From: an uncultured Spirochaetota bacterium
GTDB lineage: Bacteria; Spirochaetota; UBA4802; UBA5550
Assembly (NCBI GenBank): GCA_937872225.1
Contig: CALMRZ010000076.1
Span: 1-56,319 of the forward strand
Reading direction: 5' to 3'
DNA length: 56,319 bases
The position numbers and the translations under genes are program-made. The notes beneath the pieces were generated by a model that was not told the origin of the DNA, ran no database searches, and saw only the letters and a program-made list of their open reading frames with translations. Shown one piece after another: positions 10,930-19,554 of this stretch (its first letter is position 1; every line of letters begins with the position of its first letter).

Positions 10930-11535
10930 CTACTTTTTCAACATGCCACGGATAAACTGCCGCAATCCTTCCGCCAGTTCATCCTGTATATCCTTGAACT
11001 TGCCCCCCTGGAACATGAAAAAATCAAAACCCATCATCATCTTGATGAGGGCCCGGGACGTTAAGGGTATATTTTGAATTGAAAATAGACCGCTCTTGTT
11101 TCCTTCTGTCAGTATATTTTCAATCAGCTGCTGCTCATAGCGCATATAATCGTCGAGGGCCATCATGATGAAGGAATACCGGAGAAAATATTCCTCTATT
11201 ACCCCCTTGTAGAAATCCCACAGCTTGTAGATTTTTTTTATCCTGGTGGCGAAATATACCATCAGCTTGTCCTGCGGATTCTTTTCTTTGCCGATGGCCT
11301 CGATAAGGGCCTCCTTGATCTGTTCACCCTCATAATGCACCACCGCCCTGATAAGCTCTTCACGGTTGTCGAAATAGTGGTAGAGGGAACTTTTTGTCTT
11401 GTTTAATGTCTTGGCGATCTCTTCCGTGCTTGACTTGCGCCATCCCATCTTGGAGATCACTTCACGTGATTTCTTGATAATTTCCAGTTTTACATCTTCT
11501 TTTGTTTTTGTTGTCTTTTTTTTTCTCTGGGTCAT
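10930..11535 (-). CDS. TetR/AcrR-family regulator divergent from the isoprenoid cluster
   Basis: A 201-residue TetR-type repressor. The N-terminal DNA-binding helix-turn-helix lies at about residues 15-65 (ISKMGWRKSSTEEIAKTLNK, then TKSSLYHYFDNREELI), after a very lysine-rich first 15 residues. The C-terminal two thirds are a helical ligand-binding domain without further hints. It is transcribed away from the U32/cyclase/MEP block across a 307-base AT-rich gap holding a perfect palindromic site, so it is the probable local regulator, perhaps sensing an isoprenoid intermediate (inference). Confidence 0.9.
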   Translation of the reverse strand: MTQRKKKTTKTKEDVKLEIIKKSREVISKMGWRKSSTEEIAKTLNKTKSSLYHYFDNREELIRAVVHYEGEQIKEALIEAIGKEKNPQDKLMVYFATRIKKIYKLWDFYKGVIEEYFLRYSFIMMALDDYMRYEQQLIENILTEGNKSGLFSIQNIPLTSRALIKMMMGFDFFMFQGGKFKDIQDELAEGLRQFIRGMLKK

Positions 11536-11842
11536 GATTGTTTGCTCTACCCGCTAATTTTTTATTTTTATTGTTACCAATACCGCCAATTAAGCTCTAT
11601 TTTTCTATATATTCATTCAAATTGTCAATATGGCGATGTCAAGTTATAAACTTTATGCATCACATTAGCCAAAAAAAAATCCCATCCAGGCGCATTTGCT
11701 GATCAATTATGACCTATCGCAAATTTTTTTGCAAATTTTTTTAAAAAAACAGTTGAAAAAAATAAGGCTCTGCAACTATTGAACGATTCATATTTTTGTT
11801 AAATTGATAAATCGTTCAAATATTGACGCCGGGGAGGAACCC
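11536..11842. promoter_or_regulatory. divergent AT-rich promoter region of regulator and isoprenoid cluster
   Basis: Very AT-rich, with a direct repeat GCAAATTTTTTT at about 11719-11743 and a possible plus-strand promoter TTGAAA (11753-11758) and TATTGA (11777-11782), spaced 18 bases. The -10 overlaps the left arm of the palindrome at 11779-11819. A CATTCAAAT element at 11614-11622 resembles the right operator arm with one mismatch. Confidence 0.5.
11779..11819. promoter_or_regulatory. 10-bp palindromic operator, probably for the adjacent TetR regulator
   Basis: TTGAACGATT (11779-11788) and AATCGTTCAA (11810-11819) are perfect inverted repeats with centres about 31 bases apart, three helical turns. 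The site overlaps a possible -10 box and ends 23 bases before the first structural gene. The same half-site (ATTTGAACG) appears again at 15273-15281 upstream of dxs. Confidence 0.6.
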
Positions 11843-13171
11843 ATGAAATTTTCAGTAGCCTGCAGCTTTGATGATGCCCTGCTTGAAGGCCTTGCACCGT
11901 ATCCCGTTTACGAACTTTACGGGAAACTGACATCCGATTATTTCGGCGGAGGAAGGCCGTCGTTTTATCTGCCTTCGATCGACAAACAGAAATGTGCCGA
12001 TTTCGTAAAGAAGACCCATGAGAAAGGGATGGAATTCAACTACCTGCTCAACGCATCAACCATGGGCAACATGGAATATACCAGCGAGGGCCAGCGCGAA
12101 ATAAATCATCTCCTGGGATGGCTCAATGAGATCAAGGTTGACTCGGTGACTGTCGCCAACGTATTTTTCCTGAAGCTTATCAAACGCCGGTATCCGAATA
12201 TTAAGGTCCGCGTCAGCTCGCACCGTTATACCGACAATCCAAGAAAAATACGGTTCTGGAAGGACGCCGGCGCTGACTGCATCGTCATATCAGAGGTGAA
12301 CATCCATCGGGAGTTCAAGGAGCTTGAAGCCATGCGCAAGGCCGCGGGCGAAACCGTAGAGCTGTCTCTCATAGTAAACAATTGGTGCCGTCAGGACTGC
12401 GCTATCGCGGGGAACCATGCCGTGGGATTGTCCGCCGCATCCCAGAAGAAGTCAAAGGGCTTTCCCCTTGATTTCTGCTCCCTCTACTGCAATCAGATGC
12501 GCCTTGCCGAGCCGGTGCATTACATCCGCGCCAACTGGATACGGCCCGAAGATCTCCATATCTACGAGGAGATGGGCTACGTTAATTTCAAGATCGTTGA
12601 GCGGAACACGCCGACAGCCATACTGCTGGACCGGGTCAAGGCCTACCATGACCGGAAGTACGACGGCAATTTATTATACCTCTTCCAGAATTACGCATAC
12701 CCATTGGATAAATTTTCCGAGCGGGACAAGGACGCCTTTTCCCGCAAGAGACTCCTGAAGTATTTCATCAGGCCGAAGGCGGTCAATCTCATCAAGTTCC
12801 TCAAGGTGGTCAAGTTCGGCGAAACGGGAAGCGTTCTTTTCCCCCTGCGGGGTGCAAACCCGGTTTATATCGACAACCGGAAGCTTGACGGCTTCATCGA
12901 CTTTTTCCACAAGAACAGCTGCAAGGCGCGGGACTGCGAAACATGCCGCTACTGCCACCGGTGGGCCGAAAAGGCCGTACAGATAGACCCGGCATGGAAG
13001 AAGGAGATGAACGTCATCTATGATGAACTCCTCGAAGAGATCTACAGCGGGGGATTCTGGGAAGGATATATGGATACGGCGCGAAAGGCCGTTTCAAAGG
13101 CAAGCCCGGAAAGTCAGGCAATCTTTGGCGATATCAAGAATTTTTCCCGTGTTCTGAAAAGCATGGACTGA
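11843..13171 (+). CDS. U32-family (peptidase-like) Fe-S protein
   Basis: A 442-residue protein of the U32 family, named for collagenases but including the O2-independent hydroxylation proteins UbiU/UbiV and the RNA hydroxylation proteins RlhA and TrhP. Residues 30-260 form the TIM-barrel part. Cys182, 186, 212 and 216 (NNWCRQDC and DFCSLYC) form a four-cysteine set like the 4Fe-4S site of UbiU/UbiV. A second set, Cys360, 365, 368 and 371 (CKARDCETCRYC), suggests another metal site. Start ATG 11843 has GGGGAGG upstream; the longer frame from 11804 would begin within the operator. It is first in the isoprenoid block, 33 bases before the cyclase. A role in modifying the cyclase substrate or product is inferred; protease activity is unproven. 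Confidence 0.82.
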   Translation: MKFSVACSFDDALLEGLAPYPVYELYGKLTSDYFGGGRPSFYLPSIDKQKCADFVKKTHEKGMEFNYLLNASTMGNMEYTSEGQREINHLLGWLNEIKVDSVTVANVFFLKLIKRRYPNIKVRVSSHRYTDNPRKIRFWKDAGADCIVISEVNIHREFKELEAMRKAAGETVELSLIVNNWCRQDCAIAGNHAVGLSAASQKKSKGFPLDFCSLYCNQMRLAEPVHYIRANWIRPEDLHIYEEMGYVNFKIVERNTPTAILLDRVKAYHDRKYDGNLLYLFQNYAYPLDKFSERDKDAFSRKRLLKYFIRPKAVNLIKFLKVVKFGETGSVLFPLRGANPVYIDNRKLDGFIDFFHKNSCKARDCETCRYCHRWAEKAVQIDPAWKKEMNVIYDELLEEIYSGGFWEGYMDTARKAVSKASPESQAIFGDIKNFSRVLKSMD

Positions 13172-13204
13172 GCAAGGCCGTGATTATCAAAAGGGGGGAC
13201 GATC

Positions 13205-15205
13205 ATGAAGTCACAGGTTCTTTCACTGTTCGCTGAAAAAGAGACAGAGTCAATTGAAACCGTTATCAAAAAAGGCATCGATTACCTTGTATCCATCCAG
13301 GATGAAAAGGGGTGCTGGATAGGGGATTATGGCGGACCCATGTTCCTCCTGCCGATGCATATCAGCGTCTGTTATATAACCGGTGAACCCATTCCGGAGG
13401 AGGACCGGCTGGGATTTACACGGTATCTGTTCAACGTTCAGAACGCGGACGGCAGCATCGGCCTCCACGCCGAAGACGAAGGCTGCATGTTCACCACAGT
13501 GCTCTGCTACGCATCCCTTCGCATACTCGGCGTTGCAAGAAACAACCCTGACATGGAGAAAATGAGAGGCTGGATCATTGCCAACGGGACAGCCCTGGGA
13601 GCCGCAAGCTGGGGTAAGTTTTTTCTCTGCCTTCTCAATCTGTATCCCTATGAAGGGATCACCCCACTCCTGCCAGAGCTCTGGGCCCTCCCCTCGTTCC
13701 TCCCCTTTCACCCTTCGAAACTCTGGTGCCATGCCCGCCAGGTCTATCTGCCCATGGCATTCCTCTACGGGATACGGGCCCGCATACCGGAGAACAGCCT
13801 CATCAGGGAGATACGCCGTGACATCTATGATACTGATTACAACGCCATTGATTTTGACAACTACAGAAATTACGTTGCCTCCGTTGACAACTACCGGCCT
13901 TTCAGCCGGCTCCTGAAGATGATCAACAGGATACAGCTGTTCTACGAAAAACATCATTCTATAAAATTCCGCGATCATGCCCTCTCGGTACTATTCGAGC
14001 ATATTCTTTTTGAAGACAGGGTAACAAACTATATCGACATAGGACCCGTCAACAGCGTCTTGAACACCCTGGTGCATTATTATGATGATCCGGGAGGCCA
14101 TCACTTTAAAAAAAGCTTCATATCCCTCATGACCTATCTGTGCGAAGGCCATGACGGGAAAAAGATGAACGGCTACAATTCGACGGCACTCTGGGATACG
14201 GCCTTTGCCGTTCAGTCTCTGTTCTCGACCGGTCTTGAAAAAGATTACGAGGCTCCCCTGAGAAAAGCCTACAGCTTCATCAGGAACAACCAGATACTGG
14301 AGGATGTGCCGGATCATAAGCGATATTACCGCCACCGGTCCCGCGGCGGATGGCCCTTCAGCGATCGGGAACACGGATGGCCCATTACCGACTGCACCGC
14401 CGAAGGTCTCAAAGCCGAAGGCCTGCTCCGCGGAGCCTTCGCCATCGATCCCTCCGTGCCGGCAGATCTTCTCGAAGACGCCGTACGTCTCATCCTTTCC
14501 TTCCAAAACAGCGACGGCGGATGGGCAACCTATGAAAAACAGCGGGGCGGGACATGGCTTGAGCTGCTGAATCCATCGAGCGTCTTTGGGGATATCATGA
14601 TTGATTATTCCTATGTGGAATGCTCCTCATCCTGCATCCAGGCCCTGGCACGAATCAAATCGAATTACAGCGGCGAACTGCGAAGAAAGATAGACCGTGC
14701 GATCTCACGGGGAGCCCTTTTTCTGAAAAAGATACAGAGGCAGGACGGCAGCTTTGAAGGATCATGGGCCGTCTGTTTTACCTACGGCACCTGGTTCGGC
14801 GTGTGGGGCTTACTCGCTGCCGGCGTTCCTGTTGACGCTCCGGAGATCCAAAGGGCCTGTAGTTTTTTACTGTCCCGCCAGAACGATGACGGCGGCTGGG
14901 GAGAAAGCTACCGCAGCTGCAAGGAACGGCGCTGGATAAACCATGATACAAGCCAGGTGGTCAACACCTCATGGGCTCTTATGACCCTCGTAAAGGGAGG
15001 ATGGGGATCGTCTCTTTCTGCGAAGCGAGCGGCCGATTTTATCATAGGCCGTCAGATGGAAAACGGCGATTGGCCGAGGGAATCCCTGGTCGGCGTTTTC
15101 AATAAAACCGCTTTGATCAATTACGAAAATTACCGCCGTTATTTTCCCCTTTGGGCACTGGGCCTCTATCGTGGGGCATTCGTGCCAGGAATAGAAGAAA
15201 TCTAA
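13205..15205 (+). CDS. oxidosqualene-cyclase-type triterpene cyclase
   Basis: A 666-residue membrane-associated (alpha/alpha)6 barrel cyclase with several QW repeats (for example QNADGSIG, QNSDGGW, QRQDGSFEGSW, QNDDGGWG). It resembles lanosterol/cycloartenol synthases more than hopene cyclases: LPSFLPFHPSKLWCHARQVY, FGDIMIDYSYVECSS and CFTYGTWFG all follow the oxidosqualene cyclase pattern. The catalytic acid motif is DCTAE (Asp396-Glu400), the epoxide-protonating type, not the DxDD of squalene-hopene cyclases; the activating Cys397 and the Cys of VECSS are both present. The substrate is therefore probably an epoxide such as 2,3-oxidosqualene, yet no squalene synthase or epoxidase lies in the window. 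It is slightly shorter than eukaryotic enzymes (about 730), mainly at the N-terminus. The product is not predictable. Confidence 0.9.
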   Translation: MKSQVLSLFAEKETESIETVIKKGIDYLVSIQDEKGCWIGDYGGPMFLLPMHISVCYITGEPIPEEDRLGFTRYLFNVQNADGSIGLHAEDEGCMFTTVLCYASLRILGVARNNPDMEKMRGWIIANGTALGAASWGKFFLCLLNLYPYEGITPLLPELWALPSFLPFHPSKLWCHARQVYLPMAFLYGIRARIPENSLIREIRRDIYDTDYNAIDFDNYRNYVASVDNYRPFSRLLKMINRIQLFYEKHHSIKFRDHALSVLFEHILFEDRVTNYIDIGPVNSVLNTLVHYYDDPGGHHFKKSFISLMTYLCEGHDGKKMNGYNSTALWDTAFAVQSLFSTGLEKDYEAPLRKAYSFIRNNQILEDVPDHKRYYRHRSRGGWPFSDREHGWPITDCTAEGLKAEGLLRGAFAIDPSVPADLLEDAVRLILSFQNSDGGWATYEKQRGGTWLELLNPSSVFGDIMIDYSYVECSSSCIQALARIKSNYSGELRRKIDRAISRGALFLKKIQRQDGSFEGSWAVCFTYGTWFGVWGLLAAGVPVDAPEIQRACSFLLSRQNDDGGWGESYRSCKERRWINHDTSQVVNTSWALMTLVKGGWGSSLSAKRAADFIIGRQMENGDWPRESLVGVFNKTALINYENYRRYFPLWALGLYRGAFVPGIEEI

Positions 15206-15272
15206 AAGGACACCATCAGATGCAGTGCAAACCTGCAACAAAGGACAATTACCTGTATACAAATATTTTAAC

Positions 15273-15281
15273 ATTTGAACG
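15273..15281 (+). promoter_or_regulatory. repeat of the operator half-site upstream of dxs
   Basis: ATTTGAACG is identical to the reverse complement of the right arm of the operator at 11779-11819, extended by one base. It is followed by an AT-rich stretch and ATTGATATCAAT, a short palindrome. It may be a second binding site of the same TetR regulator, but a full paired arm is missing. Confidence 0.35.
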
Positions 15282-15387
15282 CTATGATAATTTGTTAATT
15301 AATAGTATTGATATCAATCTGCCTGCACCCAGCATGTTGCACGTGATTAAACATAGATATATAGAAAATCCTGGAAGGAGGAACACC

Positions 15388-15414
15388 ATGTACAGCCGGT
15401 TTATATCTCCCTGA
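15388..15414 (+). CDS. 8-codon leader ORF upstream of dxs
   Basis: ATG 15388 is preceded by a perfect Shine-Dalgarno AAGGAGG (15375-15381) at the ideal six-base spacing and encodes MYSRFISP before TGA. A hairpin follows at once: GCTTCC (15416-15421) pairs with GGAAGC (15442-15447) around a self-complementary CCTTCGAAGG. The rest of the 356-base cyclase-dxs gap (15206-15561) has no gene. A strong ribosome site on so short an ORF, ending in Pro-stop and next to a hairpin, suggests translational or transcriptional control of the MEP genes, but chance is possible. Confidence 0.4.
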   Translation: MYSRFISP

Positions 15415-15561
15415 TGCTTCCATGCCTTCGAAGGGCGGCCAGGAAGCCACGTACCAAAAACAGAGGAATGGCGCACGGAAATATTCGTCCCGTCAGTGCC
15501 ATTATTCATTAATTCATAAGCCTCGGTTTATGAAGGAGCGGTAGCTATTAATAAAAACATT

Positions 15562-17445
15562 ATGAAAGCCATGCATACACTATTAAATAGTATTAATTCA
15601 CCGGATGACTTAAAGAGACTCGCGCCGGATTCACTCTCACAGCTGAGCGGCGAGATCAGGGATGTTATGATCAGCACGGTTTCGCGCAACGGCGGCCACC
15701 TGGCTTCAAGCCTTGGAGCGGTAGAACTTTCAATTGCACTTCATCGCGTTTTCGACAGTCCCCGCGACAAAATTATCTGGGACGTCGGCCATCAGAGCTA
15801 TCCGCACAAGCTGCTGACCGGCCGCCGTGACCGGTTCACGACCCTGCGCATGCATAACGGCATATCAGGTTTTCCCGATCCCTTCGAAAGCAGTCATGAT
15901 CCTTTTTCCGGCGGACATGCCGGCAATTCGATATCCGCAGCGATGGGCATGGCCCTGGCGGGAAAGCTGGGGGCAAAGGACTTTACGTCGATAGCCGTTA
16001 TCGGCGACGGATCGATCGGATCCGGCATGGCCTTCGAAGCCATGAACCATGCCGGCCACATGGGTCTGAAACTGATCATTATACTGAATGATAACGGGAT
16101 GTCCATATCGCCGAGCGTGGGATCCCTTTCCCGGCTTCTCGGACAGATCCGCACAGCGCATCTTCCATGGCGTGATGCTGAAACTGCAGCGAGCCAAGGT
16201 CAGGACGCCCATCCCTGCATGGACACGGGTACACCCAGTGACGAGAATCTCACCCGGGCAGAAACGATCCTTGACACCCTCGGCTTCACCTATGCGGGCC
16301 CCCTGGACGGCCACAACATCCATGAACTGGAGGCGGCTTTGCTGAATATCAAGGAAACCATGACGAGGCCTGCCGTGGTGCACATTATCACGAAGAAGGG
16401 CAAGGGTTACGGCCCGGCGGAAAACGATGCAGTCGCCTTCCACGGCATATCCCCGAAAAAGAAAAAAAGCGCCGCGCCTACCTATAGCAGCGTTTTTTCC
16501 CGCACCCTCACGCGCCTCATGAATGAAAATGACCGGATCGTGGCCATAACCGCGGCAATGAAGGAGGGGACGGGCCTTGCCGAAGCCGCGCAGCAATTCC
16601 CCGACCGGGTCTTCGATACCGGCATGAGCGAACAGCACGCGGTCACCATGGCGGGCGGCCTGGCAACGCAGGGATTCCTGCCGATTGTCGCCATATACTC
16701 GACCTTCCTGCAGCGGTCCTATGACCAGATCGTGAACGATGTGTGCCTTCTCCGCCTGCCGGTTGTTTTCGCCATAGACCGGGCCGGTATCGTCGGTGAT
16801 GACGGCAAAACCCATCAGGGAGCCTTTGATGTTTCCTATCTCCGGAGCATTCCCAACATGATCGTGTCAGCCCCGAAAAACGAAAATGAACTGCAGCATC
16901 TCCTGTATACCGCCGTTAATGCCGGCCGTCCCATGGCGGTCCGCTATCCGCGCGGAAACGGCGATGGTGTTTCTCTCCAGAGCGATTTCAGGAAGATCCC
17001 CATCGGCAGAGGGGAGCTCCTCAGAAAGGGGAACGACATGGCGATCATCGCCTTCGGCTCCGCAGTAAATCCTGCGCTGACCGCTGCGGAGATCCTCGGC
17101 GAGATGGACATTGAATGCGCCGTCGTTAATGCCAGGTTCGCCAAACCCCTTGATGAAGAACTTATCACGGGTGTGGCCCGGAGGACCGGGCGGATACTTA
17201 CTGTGGAGGAAAACGCTACTGCCGGGGGCTTCGGGAGCGCTGTAGCGGAACTTCTGTCGGCAGAGAGCATCCCCGTGAAGGTGAAATGCATAGGCATCCC
17301 CGACCGGTTTATCGGCCACGGGACCCAGGACCTGATCCGGGCGGAGCTCGACCTGGATGCAGATGGCATTGTCCGTCGGGCCAAGCAGTCGTTCCCCGAA
17401 CTTCTCTTCAATGTTGTTGATCATAAAATGGAGAACATAAGCTGA
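15562..17445 (+). CDS. dxs: 1-deoxy-D-xylulose-5-phosphate synthase
   Basis: A 627-residue thiamine-diphosphate enzyme that condenses pyruvate and glyceraldehyde 3-phosphate, the first MEP step. The N-terminal HVGHQSYPHKLLTGRR-like block (here DVGHQSYPHKLLTGR), the TPP/Mg motif GDGSIGSGM...NDNGMS, the central transketolase domain with GMSEQHAVTMAGGLA, and the C-terminal domain (from about 490) are all present; the length is standard. ATG 15562 is used, but AAGGAG at 15533-15538 is 23 bases away; an in-frame ATT at 15547 sits eight bases from it and could be a rare start. It overlaps the polyprenyl synthase by one base (TGATG). Confidence 0.96.
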   Translation: MKAMHTLLNSINSPDDLKRLAPDSLSQLSGEIRDVMISTVSRNGGHLASSLGAVELSIALHRVFDSPRDKIIWDVGHQSYPHKLLTGRRDRFTTLRMHNGISGFPDPFESSHDPFSGGHAGNSISAAMGMALAGKLGAKDFTSIAVIGDGSIGSGMAFEAMNHAGHMGLKLIIILNDNGMSISPSVGSLSRLLGQIRTAHLPWRDAETAASQGQDAHPCMDTGTPSDENLTRAETILDTLGFTYAGPLDGHNIHELEAALLNIKETMTRPAVVHIITKKGKGYGPAENDAVAFHGISPKKKKSAAPTYSSVFSRTLTRLMNENDRIVAITAAMKEGTGLAEAAQQFPDRVFDTGMSEQHAVTMAGGLATQGFLPIVAIYSTFLQRSYDQIVNDVCLLRLPVVFAIDRAGIVGDDGKTHQGAFDVSYLRSIPNMIVSAPKNENELQHLLYTAVNAGRPMAVRYPRGNGDGVSLQSDFRKIPIGRGELLRKGNDMAIIAFGSAVNPALTAAEILGEMDIECAVVNARFAKPLDEELITGVARRTGRILTVEENATAGGFGSAVAELLSAESIPVKVKCIGIPDRFIGHGTQDLIRAELDLDADGIVRRAKQSFPELLFNVVDHKMENIS

Positions 17446-18470
17446 TGAAACTACCGGACGTTTTCAACAAATACCGCGATGTCATAGACGCGGACTTGAA
17501 GGAGGTCCTGACGCCCTTTGACCTCCCGTTGTACAACATGATGCGCTACCACCTTGGATGGACTGACGCCGAAGGCCGTCCGACGGCAAACGGATCCGGG
17601 AAAGCGCTCCGTCCCACTCTCTGCCTCCTTGCCTGCGAGGCCGGGGGGGCGCCCTTCGACCGGGCGATACCGGCTGCAACCGCCGTGGAACTGGTGCACA
17701 ACTTTTCCCTCATCCATGACGACATCCAGGACGATGACAGCGAGCGCCGGCACCGCCCCACGGTCTGGAAAATATGGGGCAAGCCCCAAGCTATCAACGC
17801 CGGCACCGCGATGAACATTCTGGCCAATGTCGCGCTGATGCGGTCAGAAGTCAGGGGCCTCACAACGGAACAGTGCCAGAGCATGAGGTCGCTTCTCGAC
17901 GAGGCCACCCTGCATCTGATCGAGGGGCAGTATCTCGACATCAGTTTTGAGGGGAGGGATGACGTCACCATCGAAGAATATCTGACCATGATCAAAGGCA
18001 AAACAGCAGCCCTCATAGCCTGCTCGATGGAACTTGGCGCCCTGGCCGGGTCCGGGGACTGGCAGTCGGCGCGGAAGCTCAGGGAATTCGGCGAGTGCCT
18101 GGGCATAGCCTTCCAGGTGCGCGACGACATTCTCGGCATATGGGGTGATCCCGGCAAGACGGGCAAGAAGCAGGGGAACGATATCAGGCAAAAAAAGAAA
18201 TCCCTCCCTGCGGTATGCGCCCTGTCCGAGGGGGATTCCAAGCACAAAGCTACCGTCGCCACCATCTATGGAAAAGAAACGGTCACCGACGATGACGTGG
18301 GGATCGTTCTCGATATCATGAATCGGATGAAGATACAGGAACGCGTTCAGGCAGTGGTGGATGATTACTGCGGCCAGGCCGGCTGCATCATCCAGGGGGC
18401 AGGCATAGACGAGAGGAACACGGCTTGTTTCGAAGAGATTCTTCATTACCTGACGGCCAGGGATTATTAA
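17445..18470 (+). CDS. short-chain polyprenyl diphosphate synthase
   Basis: A 341-residue all-helical trans-prenyltransferase that joins IPP to allylic diphosphates. The first aspartate-rich motif is DDIQDDDSERRHRP (Asp92, 93, 96) and the second is RDDILGIWGDPGKTGK, the DDxxGxxGD form seen in IdsA-type synthases, followed by GNDIRQKKKSLP. A phenylalanine five residues before the first motif (FSLIHDD) favours a C15-C20 product, so FPP or GGPP. FPP would feed squalene for the cyclase. Start ATG 17445 overlaps the dxs stop, indicating coupled translation. Confidence 0.93.
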   Translation: MKLPDVFNKYRDVIDADLKEVLTPFDLPLYNMMRYHLGWTDAEGRPTANGSGKALRPTLCLLACEAGGAPFDRAIPAATAVELVHNFSLIHDDIQDDDSERRHRPTVWKIWGKPQAINAGTAMNILANVALMRSEVRGLTTEQCQSMRSLLDEATLHLIEGQYLDISFEGRDDVTIEEYLTMIKGKTAALIACSMELGALAGSGDWQSARKLREFGECLGIAFQVRDDILGIWGDPGKTGKKQGNDIRQKKKSLPAVCALSEGDSKHKATVATIYGKETVTDDDVGIVLDIMNRMKIQERVQAVVDDYCGQAGCIIQGAGIDERNTACFEEILHYLTARDY

Positions 18471-18490
18471 ACAGACAGGGGTATATCGGC

Positions 18491-19540
18491 ATGAAAGCCA
18501 AGAACGTATCATCTATCAGCATAATGAGCAAGCGCAAGACGGAGCACATTGAGATTTCCCTTGAGAAAGATGTTTCCTTCAGGGATCTCACAGCCGGATT
18601 CGAGAAATACCGTTTTATCCACCAGGCCCTGCCGGAGATGGACCTGGACCAGGTGGACACGGGTGTAAGCCTTTACGGAAAGCATCTCAGCGTGCCGCTG
18701 CTGATATCCTCGATGGTGGGGGGAGTGGATGAGGCGACGGTGATAAACCGGAACCTGGCGGAAGCTGCCCAGTCCCTTGGACTGGCTATGGGAGTCGGAT
18801 CACAGCGATGCGCCATCGAAGATCCATCGGCAGTGCCTTCCTTTCAGGTACGTGACGTCGCACCGGACATCCTTCTCTTCGCCAATGTTGGCGCGGTCCA
18901 GCTTAATTACGGCTTCGGACCCGACCAGTGCCGCAGGGCGGTGGACATGATAGAGGCCGATGCCCTCTTCCTCCACCTTAACCCCCTTCAGGAGGCGATC
19001 CAGCACGAAGGAAACACCCGCTTCGATGGTCTCCTGAAGAAAATAGAATCTCTCTGCCGTTCCCTCTCAGTGCCCGTGATAGCCAAGGAGGTCTGTTTCG
19101 GCATATCGGAAACGGCGGCACGGCAGCTCGCCGACGCCGGAGTCAGCGGCATCGATGTCGCCGGAGCCGGCGGGACGTCGTGGAGCCAGGTTGAAAAATA
19201 CCGGTCTCTTTCCAAATCCGCCTACGACGTGGCCGATACGTTCGCGTCATGGGGCATACCGACGGCGGACTCCGTCGTTATGGCGAAACGGGGGGCCCCG
19301 GACCTGCCGGTCATCGCCAGCGGCGGCATACGTACCGGAATAGACGCCGCCAAGGCCGTCGCCCTCGGCGCCAGCGCCGCAGGCATCGCCCTGCCCCTCC
19401 TGAAGGCGGCGTGCGAATCACCGGAAGCGGTGCAAGGCGCCCTCCGGGAGATCATCGAAACATTCAGGATTGCCATGTTCTGTTCCGGGGTACGGAACAT
19501 CGCGGCTCTCCAGAAAACAGAACTCATAAAAACAATGTAG
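18491..19540 (+). CDS. fni: type 2 isopentenyl-diphosphate isomerase
   Basis: A 349-residue FMN-dependent TIM-barrel enzyme that interconverts IPP and DMAPP. Family motifs are clear: the N-terminal RKTEHIEISL, SSMVGGVDEATVINRNLAEA, GVGSQRCAIEDP, the Q/HLNPLQEAIQ stretch binding substrate and Mg, and the C-terminal phosphate-binding VIASGGIRTGIDAAKAVALG. Start ATG 18491 has AGGGG nine bases upstream; the longer frame from 18425 overlaps the preceding gene and is rejected. A type 2 isomerase alongside MEP genes balances IPP and DMAPP from IspH. Confidence 0.95.
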   Translation: MKAKNVSSISIMSKRKTEHIEISLEKDVSFRDLTAGFEKYRFIHQALPEMDLDQVDTGVSLYGKHLSVPLLISSMVGGVDEATVINRNLAEAAQSLGLAMGVGSQRCAIEDPSAVPSFQVRDVAPDILLFANVGAVQLNYGFGPDQCRRAVDMIEADALFLHLNPLQEAIQHEGNTRFDGLLKKIESLCRSLSVPVIAKEVCFGISETAARQLADAGVSGIDVAGAGGTSWSQVEKYRSLSKSAYDVADTFASWGIPTADSVVMAKRGAPDLPVIASGGIRTGIDAAKAVALGASAAGIALPLLKAACESPEAVQGALREIIETFRIAMFCSGVRNIAALQKTELIKTM

Positions 19541-19554
19541 GGGGTATCACAACC

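Noticed and set aside
13205-15205. Squalene-hopene cyclase
   Set aside because: The DxDD acid motif is absent; DCTAE and flanking blocks match oxidosqualene cyclases.
15865-16815. A 316-codon minus-strand frame opposite dxs
   Set aside because: A shadow of dxs codons without family resemblance.
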